The notes under the pieces are model-generated. The model saw only the letters and a list, made by a program, of their open reading frames with translations. It had not been told where the DNA came from and made no database searches. 64,000 nt of DNA from Pelobates cultripes (lineage: Eukaryota > Chordata > Amphibia > Anura > Pelobatidae): contig OW240916.1 in the NCBI GenBank assembly GCA_933207985.1, positions 293,754,180-293,818,179 of the forward strand, read 5' to 3'. Below are positions 56,101 to 64,000 of the stretch, in pieces (within the stretch, counting starts at the first letter, position 1; the number at the start of each line of letters is the position of its first letter). The position numbers and the translations under genes are program-made.

Positions 56101-59100
56101 AATCTCTGTGTAGATTTACATTTGCAGTTTTTTTTAAACTTTGATTTGTAATTGGTAAATAGGATCCTACAAAGTGTGCTTGTCCTGCAGAGATGATCTT
56201 GCAATCTCTTTATAAGGGGTAGCACAATTTTAATGTAAAACAAACACGAAAGAACCTATAACTGAGAGTTTAAATGGATGTATAGTACACATGCTGGGTC
56301 TAACTGTACTTACTGTATGTAGTCATTATATCCACATATAGATATTTTTTATATTCCAGCAGGATTTTTAGGTAGCAGCTTTCCCAAAAATTACCTTTTA
56401 CTAATGCACGTAAACGGATATTTTGAAATTATGATTTTTTTTTTTTTTTTTTTGTCACATCTTCTGTATGTGACAGGCTGATTTTTTTTGCTAATATTTC
56501 AGACTATCTAAAAGATTGCGAGGTAAGAAATACCATATCTCTAAAACTTTATTTGTCAATACTTCTGGCAAAGATGAGAGATTTTTTTTTTTTTTGTGTG
56601 TAGATTTGCAAGCATTACTATTCATTTTATTATTTTGAATCTGTTTTTCTATTATTGCAAATCTTGTTCCATCATTTTTTGTTTTATTTTAGATCTGACG
56701 TAAAAAACACCACTCTTGAGGAAGATGGTGATCTAGATGAGGAGGAAGACGATAGCCAGTTTGTAGTCCCTCGTGTGAAAGTAGCAGAAGATGGGTCCAT
56801 TATACTTGACGAGGAAAGGTATATCCTTGTGTTTCATTTTTATTTATTGTTTATATCAAAGTACCATGAGATTTTGTTAAAAAAGAAAATGATTGCCAAA
56901 GTAGACTGTCCATAAAATGGAATTCTGTGGATTGACTAGAACAAGCAATGACCCCAGTGATTTCTGTCAAAAATGCAGAGAATTCCAAAACTCTTGCCTT
57001 TCATAATATTAATTAATATTTCATTTTGGTAATTTGAAAAATTGGACAGCTATCATTGTTATGGTTATGAATGTAGTTAGTACAGCTTTTCATTTTTAAC
57101 AAAAATTATATAGAGACTCTACTTTGGACGTCCATATATTGTGCGTGTAGAGCACAAAGACGCTTTAAGGTATGTTATATACCCCATTAATAGTGCCCCA
57201 GTGTGTAACTTCTACATTAGTTATTCTGAGGAACAGGGGCTGAACCACAGGTGCTTCAGGCATCCCCAGTGTGGTCAAGCCATTTGAAAACCATTTATCT
57301 GAGGGGGGGCGGAGCCTGACTGCTGAGCAGGACAGACGTGCTGCAAACCAGCTCCTGCAAAAAACGACAACAATGGGGAAAAATACCCCAAACACAAAAT
57401 CACCCACAAGTCAGAGGGCATGGGACGAGCTGGGGAAACCCGGGGGCATCGAAGGAACCCACAAACGAGACTCACACTGCCCGGGATCCCACGCAAAGCA
57501 CATGGGGCCTACATGCGGCCGAGCCAGGGAGAGACGGCCGCTCTTCTGGATGGTAAAACCGCACACACACCCCTCAGTGCACCAGCCTTCCCCCTCCCCC
57601 CCCCCGGCCGGCGGGGGTCATCCCGGCCCGCACTCGACATCCACAATCACCAGCAGAGACAGCAGTACAAGCCTGACCCTGACAAGCAAGGCTACAACCT
57701 CCTACAAGGCGCACCTAAAATGGCGGCCGGCAGCGGGATATGCAGGATGACCATGCGACCGACACAACCGCGCTGGAGAGACCCACTGCAAAGCTTAGAG
57801 GTGATACTGACCCACTTCTGGGATATCCACACACAGCGGCAACAACCAACGGGGGAAGGGACCTCGCAGCGCCCTGGACCCACATGCCAATCCCTCAGAG
57901 CCGGGGTCGGCTGACCAAGACGGCATGACCTAGAGACAGTCTGTGCCCCTGCAGCAGAGACTCTGCACGATCCCACCGCACAGTATGTCTCGCACTGAGC
58001 TCAGAACTGGCCCTAACATCTCACAGCAGAGACTGTAAGATACATATAGCAGCAGTGGAGCAAGCAACACAATATAATAACCACAGGCAATTAGCTTGTT
58101 AACCATAGATCATTTAGCCGCTGTTTATCCTTTGCACCTGTGTTCTAATGCATGTCAGTATCTACCTTTAAAAATGTGCAGATTCCACTAACTGCTTTTG
58201 AATGTTACCATTGTTTTTATGCAGGGCACCTTTATGCTCAGAGTGAATAGAAACAGGGCTACACAATGAAGGCTAACTCTAGCAATGTTAACTGCTGCAT
58301 GTTGTGTCTAAGCTTAAATACACACAGTTTAACTTTTTAATGTAGTTTTACATCAAGTTACTGCTAACTGCAACCGTGCTTATACAATATGACTACGAAT
58401 TTAACCTGAATCCACTCTCTAAGCACTTGTCTACTCCAATCTCTAGAACCACTGTATGTTTACTGTCTCAAGCTTGAAACCCCATCGTGACCCACCGCAA
58501 CAGTCATACAAAGCTAGCCTGTATATAGCATGTTTAAAATCTTTAAAGTGTCCCCAGTCTGTTATTTTTCTCATTACAAAAGACGACGCAACTGTTTAAC
58601 CAAACTTGTTAAAAAAAAAAAAAAAATTTAAATGTGCAGACTCTCATGCCACTGTTATACCAATGTATATTTTCCAATACGCTGTTGTGGCGTCTATTGA
58701 TTCCTTGTACCTACCTGCACAGCAAAAATAAAGAATTAAAAAAAAACAAAACCATTTATCTGAGAACAATCGCATGTTGACAACAGCATAATTGACATGT
58801 AGTAGTTATGGTGTATAGACATTACCTATAAGGGTAACCACTGTATAGATTATAGAATTATAAACTGATGACTAATATATTTATTGTTTTTGTCTTCTGG
58901 TTTTTTAGTTTAACAGTGGAAGTAACCAGAGCAAAAGCAGCCATAGTTGAAGAAAATGATCCAATTTTTGAGAGAGGCTCCACAACCACCTACTCTAGTT
59001 TTCGAAAGAACACTCATTCTAAGCCATGGTCTAATCAAGGTAGTGGCAATTTGTGATAAAGTAGGTTTAAGAGACACTCCAGACCCCTAAAGCACTTTCA

Positions 59101-62100
59101 CTTGCTTTATGCCTGAAGAGTGTGTCGCTTTTTATATTTTTTTTATTTGACAAAAATTCAACATTTCAGTAGAAATAGTAACTTTCATAAAGTTAAGCTT
59201 GTTACGCCCCCAGGGCTGTCCATCAGACTGGTTCGGTTCGCTCAGTGGAACTAAACTCATGAAGCCACGATTACTTAGAGCACCTGCCTTACATTGAGCT
59301 GTTAAAGGGAAGTCTGTGATTGGACAGCCGCAGAAAGTTTGGGCGTGCAAAAAGGGAAGGCGTGCAAAGGCTGTAGACAAAAGAAATGCAGATTTTGCAA
59401 ACTCTTCTTAGATCTATCCCCACTGGAAAAAAAAAAGTATAATTAAATGAATGCATATTTTAATTGGGGGTGCATCTATTAATTTTATATATATTATATA
59501 GGGATCGACCGATTATCGGTTTTACCGATATAATCGGCCGATATTCGGTATTCTCGGCAATATCGGTATCGGCCAATTCAGATACCGATACTGCCGATAA
59601 TACCTCCTAGGACCGCCGGGCTCATTACAAACCCGGCGGTCCTGGGGGGGCGGAGAGCAAGCGCTTACTCACCTCCCAGCAGCTCCTCCAGCTCCCCAAT
59701 GCAACTCTCGCGATACCCGCGGCCTTCCGAGCGTTGCCATGGATCACCATGGCAACGCTCCACGCGACACGCTGGCCGCGAGAGTTGCATTGGGGAGCTG
59801 GAGGAGCTGCTGGGAGGTGAGTAAGCGCTTGCTCTCCGCCCCCCCAGCTCAGCCAATACCACCAGGGACTGTCATATCCCCCCTCCCTGGCCAGGTAACA
59901 AGCAGGGAGGGGGGACAACAAAAATAAATAAGAATTAATTATACATTTTTTTAAAAATAATTTAATAAAAAATGCCCCCTCACACACTGCATTATATACA
60001 CATACACTACACAAACACACTGTGTATATAATACAGTGTGTGTTTGTATACAATGCACACAAATACACTGCATTATATACACACACTATACAAACACACT
60101 GTGTATATAATGCAGTGTTTGTGTAGTGTGTTTATATAATGCAGTGTGTGTTTGTGTAGTGTGTTTATATAATGCAGTGTGTGTTTGTGTAGTGTGTTTA
60201 TATAATACAGTGTGTGTTTGTGTAGTGTGTATATAATGCAGTGTGTGTGTTTGTGTAGTGTTTATATAATGCAGTGTTTGTGTAGTGTGTTTATATAATG
60301 CACACTACACAAACACACTGCATTATATACACACACACTGCATTATATACACACACTCTGCATTATATAAACACACTACATTCACTATACACACACACTA
60401 CACAAATACACACACACTCTGCATTCATTATATACACACACACTTTGAATTTAGTATATACAGCATTCACTTTACGCACACTACCCACACACTCTGCTTT
60501 CATTATATACACACTACACTAATACACACTGCATCCCCTACACAAACACACATTGCATCCTCCACACACTGCATCCACAACACACACACTACACAAACAC
60601 ACACTGCATCCACTACACACACTACACAAACACACACAGCTCCCCTGTCACACTGCATCCACTGCACGTTGCATGTATATTTTGTGCATTTACCTTTAGA
60701 AATAGTTTTTATTTTCCAAAATGGTAAATGTACAGAATATCGGCAAATTATATCGGCTATCGGCCTGAAAGTTCACAGAATATCGGTATCGGTATCGGCT
60801 CTAAAAAATCAATATCGGTCGATCCCTAATATTATATGAGCAGGGGAGTGTTGCTTTAATCTCCTCTTTAACAGCGCAGTAAAAGATTTTCATTAAATAA
60901 CGTATATTAATAAATTTACTGCAAGTGTATTCACATATTAGCTTTCATAATCTGGTAAAAGCCACTATGTATAAGTTTATACACGAACGTGGAAACTTTA
61001 CAAGGAAGTTGACTGTTTTAGGCCAAGATATCCTAGGTACGAGTGGAGTTGGAGATTTCTTTCTAATTTGACTATTCTGGTCTAAAATGTTCAATTCTCT
61101 GCATTTCCCCGGTTTAGTGAATAACTCACATAGAGGAACTGGCCTCTTCTGTTTAAAGGATTGTGTATTCTGCTAACAAGTACATGTTTGCGCTGAGATC
61201 ATGGTCACTTGAGAGAGTTACTATGCATGTAGCAGCTGGTGTTGCGCATATTCTCTCAGGTTCACATGGGAACAATGTATTTGTAAAAGGTCTCTTCCTT
61301 TTATAGAGGAACAGTTGCTTCTTTCTTCACCCCAATAAATGCTAGGTGAATAACGCCATGGAGGAAAGTAAAGTAAAAGGTTATTAACTACCATTTTCCA
61401 CATTGTAGCCATTCTGATTTCAGTTCATTGTGGATTTTGGGGAATAAAAGTATTTTAAATCTGCTTTTTAAAAAAAAAAAAAATTATTAATATTGGTTGC
61501 GCACGTTTAGTAAGAACACCTGCTGTGATTATGGTTAAATGCTTCACTTGATTACTTGCAGTAGGTCATTCTGGTCAGTCTGTTTCCGACCGGTTTCCAG
61601 TAATTGAATGAAATGTTTCTCTCTTTTATCTTTTAGAGACAGAGATGTTCTTTTTAGCGATCAGTATGGTTGGGACAGACTTCTCCATGATCGGTCAGCT
61701 CTTCCCTCACAGGGAGCGTATAGAGATCAAGGTAAAATGGGATTTCTATTCTCTTGAGCAATTAATTATATACTTGTCTGTATAGGTCACAAGACCCATA
61801 TATTTTATCTGATGTTTATCCAGTCCTGTTTAAATGTATGTGTTTTATGCATTTGTGTGTCTGCGTATCTAGTTTTGAAAAGGGGAAATACTTTGCTTTG
61901 TTTACGTCAATCTGAATATTGATTTGATTTATTTTTAATTTTTTTCCACCGTTTTGTCTTATTTTCTGTTTGTTTTATTCTCTAAAGCACAGAAATAACA
62001 TAGTGATCATTTTTAATAAAGATTCAATATAGTGTCTTGTTTCCTTTTTAATTTCAGAACAAATTTAAGCGAGAAGAACGAGCGAACGGCTGGAGGATTG

Positions 62101-63786
62101 ACAAAGCTTTTAGTAAGTTTGATTTATTAAGGAAAATAATGTCCAAAGTGTCTAAAATTAACTGCATTGGATTTTCTGTAATGGAATCGGTTCAGACAGG
62201 TGCCCTTACTTCTTCCTTTAAAAAAAAATATTTTTAAAGTTTTACATTTAATATAATGTAATGATTTTAAAGGATGCTGACTTTATTTTTTATTTTTTTG
62301 GAGAAAACTTCACATTTTTGTCTGACTGAGCAGCCATGTTGGATCAGACTCTGCTACCTGATCAGCTGCTGCTCAGCCTAAGTTGCCTGCTGCTGTTTGC
62401 TCTGTGTGAACCTGCAGCAAGCAAGTTGAACAGCAGCTGGTGAGATAACAAAAGAATCTGAGGAAAAATGTCTTCTCTGAAATTTTCTCAAGAAAACATA
62501 CATAAAAGAAAAAAAAAATAATTAAAGGGACACTAGTCACCAAAACAACTTTAGCTTAATGAAGCAATTTTGGTGTATATAGCTTGACTCTGCAGTCTCG
62601 CTGCTCAATTTTCTGCCATTTAAGGGTTAAATCAGTTTGCTTGTGCAGCCCTAGTCACATCTCTCTGCACGTGATCTGCACAGCCTTTCTAAACACTTCC
62701 TGTAAAGAGTCCTCTAATGTTTACACTTCCGTTTTTGCAAATTCTGTTTAATGCAGAATTTATCTCCTGCTTTAATAGCTTACTAGACTCTGCAGGAGCC
62801 TCCTGTATGTGATTAATGTTCAATTTATTGAGCAAGAGCTAAAAATGTTTAAAGTAAGTTACATCTGAAAATGAAACCATTTTGTTTTCATGCAGGCTCT
62901 CAGTCACAGGCAGAGGAGGTGTTGCTGGAGCTGCACAAACAGAAACAAAAGTGGTTTAACTCTTAAATAGCAGAGGATAGAGCAGTAAAACTTCAGGGGC
63001 ACGATCTATACACAAAAACTGCTTCATTAAGCTGAAGTTGTTTTGGTGACTATAGTGTCCCTTTAAGTGTTGAATGTTATTAAAAAAATTTTTTTACAAA
63101 AAGTAAATGGTGACACGTTAACATTTTTATGTATGTCCTACTTCTGGCCACTAACACATTGTGGAAATTAATATTGCCTTGATTGTTTGTAATTTTTCCA
63201 TGAGTGGCTTATGTCTACTTTCCGGAGAGGAAAAGAAAAGATATCTTATTATTCAAAGTACTAACATATTGTTGTTTTGCAGGTGAAAAACAAGCCTTTG
63301 ACTTTGATTTTTTTGCCAAGCTCCTTGAAAGGGCACTGGCAGAAAAGACCAAAAAGCCAAGATCTCCAAGAGTTAAAAAACCACAAGAGAAAAAATCGCC
63401 CAAAACACGCAAGAAGCAGAAAGGTAATTACTGTGACTGAAGTAGATTTACTCTACGGACGTGTTTGATAGCATTTAAAATTAGGAAACCTTTAGCAATA
63501 TATCCAAGTCATGTTGCTGTTATAATTATTATCACAGATAAACAAGCAGCAGAGTCAAAGAGCAAAGACTGTGACGAAAATGAGGCCAATTTGTCAGAAG
63601 GCGAAATGGCGGACTCTAGGATCGCGGAGAAGGAGAACGAGGAGACGCTAGGATTAAATGATAGTCAGACTTCCTTAGATCTCGCCCCTGTTAAAAAGAA
63701 ACGGCAACGCAAGAAAAAAGAAGCAGATTCTGTCGACTCTGTAGAAGAGGATAATTTACAGAATGGAAAAAAATCCAGAAAGAAAA
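43955..63786 (+). CDS. bdp1: BDP1, B'' subunit of TFIIIB, N-terminal 581 codons in 10 exons (3' part beyond window)
   Basis: BDP1 joins TBP and BRF1/BRF2 in TFIIIB, which recruits RNA polymerase III and opens the promoter at tRNA, 5S and U6 genes. Exons: 43955-44142, 50458-51043, 54698-54807, 55953-56015, 56693-56818, 58909-59039, 61637-61731, 62058-62112, 63283-63423, 63538-63786. All have AG/GT borders and the frame is continuous. The N-terminus is MIRRPRINFKPIVRPGGRS. A Ser/Pro-rich stretch (63-220) precedes a charged helix (about 235-262, RLRRAQKLRDLLRDELRKER) and RSKMTMRDF. The conserved VPRVKVAEDGSIILDEE and ENDPIFERGSTTTYSSFRK lead into the SANT domain (about 395-447, KPWSNQETEMFFLAISMVG, FPHRERIEIKNKFKREE). 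Then come AFDFDFFAKLLERAL and a Lys-rich tail. The start is the first ATG in frame. Confidence 0.96.
44182..44280. repeat. Short palindrome with ZNF143/SBS-like motif in BDP1 intron 1
   Basis: GGACTACATCTCCCATCATG at the left pairs with CATGGGAGATGTAGTCC at the right. ACTACATCTCCCATCATGC (44198-44216) resembles the SBS element bound by ZNF143. Confidence 0.6.
44464..45000. repeat. Fragments of TTAA-type MITEs
   Basis: TTAAAGGGGTACTCCAAGCA (44465) and TTTAAAGGATTACTCCAAGC (44934) are family-like left ends without right ends. Similar fragments lie near 53250 and 59068. Confidence 0.5.
45001..45818. other. BDP1 intron 1 sequence, unassigned
   Basis: AT-rich, no supported feature. Confidence 0.4.
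45819..45972. mobile_element. Small TIR MITE
   Basis: CAGGGTTATTCACAAAGTG and the complement CAGGGCTATTTACCAAAGTG form the ends; an inner pair GGCCAAAGTAG/CTACTTTGGCC makes the 154-bp unit foldback. Diverged relatives occur near 53165-53250 and 61018-61130. Confidence 0.65.
46980..47961 (-). mobile_element. L1-type LINE 3' fragment in BDP1 intron 1
   Basis: A minus-strand frame ending at 47677 encodes the C-terminus of an L1/Tx1-like ORF2: DDWTKREQKLIHKITPAARR, VIAQTWLQIQMPPIRRVI and EVYLMDNLTARLR. The rest down to about 46980 would be its 3' UTR; the 5' part is truncated at about 47960. The catalytic RT and endonuclease domains are absent, so it is dead. Confidence 0.75.
47677..47961 (-). 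pseudogene. L1-type ORF2 C-terminal fragment
   Basis: About 75 residues of recognisable sequence. The family pattern is an ITxAARRxIAxxW motif followed by a conserved MxxLTA motif, which closes the ORF2 protein of L1-clade elements. The first 20 codons of the frame look unrelated. Confidence 0.7.
48269..48660. mobile_element. TTAA-type MITE, copy G (BDP1 intron 1)
   Basis: Left end TTAAAGGGATACTATAATGA. Internal order (splice-site-like strand reversed) includes CCTCTAGTGGC-like and GAAAACATTGCAGTTTTTAT words shared with the other copies. The right end is degenerate. Confidence 0.65.
48732..49599 (-). repeat. Solo LTR, 868 bp
   Basis: It starts TGTAACGGATCGCC and ends TTCGTCACA on the plus strand, flanked by CAAGG and CAAGA (4 of 5 identical). 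No internal coding region. Homologous over its right half to 24990-25910. Confidence 0.75.
50458..51043 (+). CDS. bdp1: BDP1 exon 2
   Basis: Acceptor TTTATCAG, donor CGG/GTGAGC; it completes the split codon CA/G. Contains FQRRKRISTLPNLAK and the start of the conserved basic helix ending ELRKER. Confidence 0.95.
51181..51563. mobile_element. TTAA-type MITE, copy D (BDP1 intron 2)
   Basis: TTAAAGGACCGTTATAGGCA...CATTATAGTGGTCCTTTAA with both TTAA intact. The internal AAACATAGCCGTTTC palindrome is present; the splice-donor-like site is degraded (AAAAGTTAGAG). Confidence 0.87.
51652..52007. mobile_element. TTAA-type MITE, copy E (BDP1 intron 2)
   Basis: Left TTAAAGGAACACAGACC, right ACACTATAGTATCCCTGTAA (TTAA decayed to GTAA). 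Contains CACTGAAGTGGTCTGGGTGC. Confidence 0.8.
52530..52971. mobile_element. TTAA-type MITE, copy F (BDP1 intron 2, reversed)
   Basis: TTAAAGGATCACTATAGTGT...CCTATAGTGTCCCTTTAA. The internal order is inverted relative to copies A-D: the GC-rich GCCGCATGCGCATTC segment lies left and the CAGACCACTTCATTAAGC arm right. Confidence 0.88.
54698..54807 (+). CDS. bdp1: BDP1 exon 3
   Basis: KAWKEKHPIIDTSIEPERSK then MTMRDFVHFIPVNNPM; donor AA/GTAAGT. Confidence 0.96.
55455..55560. repeat. Simple repeat and tail fragment
   Basis: GGCGCTATACAAACAATAAT (LINE/SINE tail) followed by a G-run (55519-55541). Confidence 0.6.
55953..56015 (+). CDS. bdp1: BDP1 exon 4
   Basis: 63 nt, SSFEERKNSEKSQSTETPIT; variable acidic/polar linker. 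Acceptor TTTTTAG, donor AC/GTGAGT. Confidence 0.88.
56693..56818 (+). CDS. bdp1: BDP1 exon 5
   Basis: SDVKNTTLEEDGDLDEEEDD then VPRVKVAEDGSIILDEE; donor AAAG/GTATAT. Joins exon 4 in frame. Confidence 0.95.
57304..58747 (+). mobile_element. Internally deleted L1-type element with 17-bp TSD (BDP1 intron 5)
   Basis: It is flanked by identical AAAACCATTTATCTGAG at 57287-57303 and 58748-58764. The start is GGGGGGCGGAGCC and the end AATAAAGAATTAAAAAAAAA. An ATG at about 57373 begins a frame (MGKNTPNTKSPTSQ) that may be the start of an ORF1, continuing to 57750 in phase. No RT sequence is present, so mobilisation must have been in trans. The perfect duplication suggests a fairly recent insertion. 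Confidence 0.85.
58909..59039 (+). CDS. bdp1: BDP1 exon 6
   Basis: LTVEVTRAKAAIVEENDPIF then ERGSTTTYSSFRK and KPWSNQ, the start of the SANT domain. Confidence 0.97.
59613..59860. repeat. Long hairpin inside the hAT element
   Basis: Arms of about 110 bp pair GGCGGAGAGCAAGCGCTTAC and AGCAGCTCCTCCAGCTCC with their complements; GAGGTGAGTAAG gives a donor-like site on each strand (plus at 59817). Confidence 0.9.
59980..60665. repeat. Microsatellite-type array inside the hAT element
   Basis: GTGTTTGTGTAGTGTGTTTA and complementary ACACACTGCATTATATACAC units; open frames here are artefacts. Confidence 0.9.
61637..61731 (+). CDS. bdp1: BDP1 exon 7 (SANT core)
   Basis: ETEMFFLAISMVGTDFSMIG and QLFPHRERIEIK; donor AAG/GTAAAA. 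Confidence 0.97.
62058..62112 (+). CDS. bdp1: BDP1 exon 8 (SANT end)
   Basis: NKFKREERANGWRIDKAF; 55 nt, donor TTTA/GTAAGT. Confidence 0.96.
62522..63066. mobile_element. TTAA-type MITE, copy H (BDP1 intron 8)
   Basis: TTAAAGGGACACTAGTCACC...GGTGACTATAGTGTCCCTTTAA with intact TTAA at both ends and about 45-bp imperfect terminal repeats (CAAAACAACTTTAGCTTAAT and complement). A subfamily distinct from copies A-F, without the splice-donor-like segment. Confidence 0.9.
63283..63423 (+). CDS. bdp1: BDP1 exon 9
   Basis: EKQAFDFDFFAKLLERALAE followed by a Lys/Pro-rich basic stretch. Acceptor TTTTGCAG, donor AAAG/GTAATT. Confidence 0.95.
63538..63786 (+). CDS. bdp1: BDP1 exon 10
   Basis: DKQAAESKSKDCDENEANLS through KKKRQRKKKEAD to KKSRKK; donor AAAA/GTAAG. 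Low-complexity charged linker as in other vertebrates. The gene continues beyond 64000. Confidence 0.9.
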
Positions 63787-64000
63787 GTAAGATAGATCTT
63801 CTCGGCAGAAATAAATATTTAAATGGGATTTTTAACATGATGTTTACTGGTCCCCTATATGTAAAGGAATACTATGGGCACCATAAAAACTTAATTAAAA
63901 TGGAGTTGTTTTTGTGCCATGAGTTCCCTGGCAGTGGCTTACCGTAAGAAGATAAACCGTTTGTGGGCATTCTTGGAGTTACTCTTTAATGTATTCTTAT

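Larger units (their letters stand above)
59499..60828. mobile_element. Non-autonomous hAT transposon with 8-bp TSD (BDP1 intron 6)
   Basis: Ends TAGGGATCGACCGATTATCG and the complement TAGGGATCGACCGATATTGA. The flanking 8-mers ATATTATA are identical (59491-59498, 60829-60836). Subterminal regions are rich in ATATCGG repeats. A long hairpin (59613-59860) centred on CCATGGATCACCATGG and a CACTGCATTATATACACACA array fill the interior. No transposase. Confidence 0.92.

Noticed and set aside
56503..56522. Microexon as a constitutive BDP1 exon
   Set aside because: Exon 4 joins exon 5 directly in frame; adding 20 nt gives an immediate downstream stop.
59625..60839. Open frames in the hAT element of BDP1 intron 6, including a 184-codon His/Thr-rich frame
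   Set aside because: Encoded by the hairpin and the ACACACTGCATTATATAC array; no transposase motifs.

Overview
This is nuclear genomic DNA of a vertebrate, most likely an anuran amphibian. Two intron-rich protein-coding genes with canonical splice sites can be assembled exon by exon. They sit among dense transposons typical of frog genomes: Gmr1-type and other LTR elements, a DIRS-order retroelement, Tc1/mariner, hAT, TTAA-flanked MITEs, L1 and CR1 LINE pieces, and long tandem arrays. I see no bacterial operons, CRISPR arrays, rRNA or convincing tRNA genes. The species cannot be named from the sequence alone.

Layout. Positions 1-4760 hold the 5' LTR and a stop-free gag-protease-integrase-RT reading frame of a Gmr1-like Ty3/Gypsy retrotransposon on the minus strand, running off the window edge. 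Positions 5146-7339 are a decayed tyrosine-recombinase (DIRS-order) retroelement, also minus. An hAT element with a perfect 8-bp target duplication occupies 8931-11401; it is filled with a tandem array and contains a 100-N assembly gap. Positions 11450-18800 are repeats: foldback elements, microsatellites, an LTR-like segment, an L1-derived insertion inside a palindromic element, and a TTA-flanked MITE. Positions 20317-21873 are a complete Tc1/mariner element with an intact 338-aa transposase. Positions 22103-30160 contain TTAA-flanked MITEs, GC-rich hairpins, a minisatellite, a truncated LTR and intergenic DNA with no gene I can support.

Genes. SMN (survival motor neuron) lies on the minus strand. 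Its eight coding exons between 41472 and 30495 give 281 codons; the coding portions join in frame, and the exons corresponding to human exons 3 and 6 are 201 and 111 bp. BDP1 (the B'' subunit of TFIIIB) lies on the plus strand. Ten exons from 43955 to 63786 give 581 codons through the SANT domain, and the gene continues past the window end. The genes are divergent, with about 2.5 kb between start codons. That interval holds CRE-like, YY1-like and E-box-like sites. SMN assembles spliceosomal snRNPs and BDP1 initiates Pol III transcription (tRNA, 5S, U6), so both serve small-RNA biogenesis; shared control is only an inference.

The most notable signals are the Gmr1-like open frame with a SCAN-like Gag segment and integrase upstream of RT; a Tc1 transposase with DD37E spacing; non-autonomous elements of different superfamilies that carry a GC-rich hairpin or promoter-like stretch followed by a consensus 5' splice site; and a long hairpin about 50 nt downstream of the SMN last-coding-exon splice donor.
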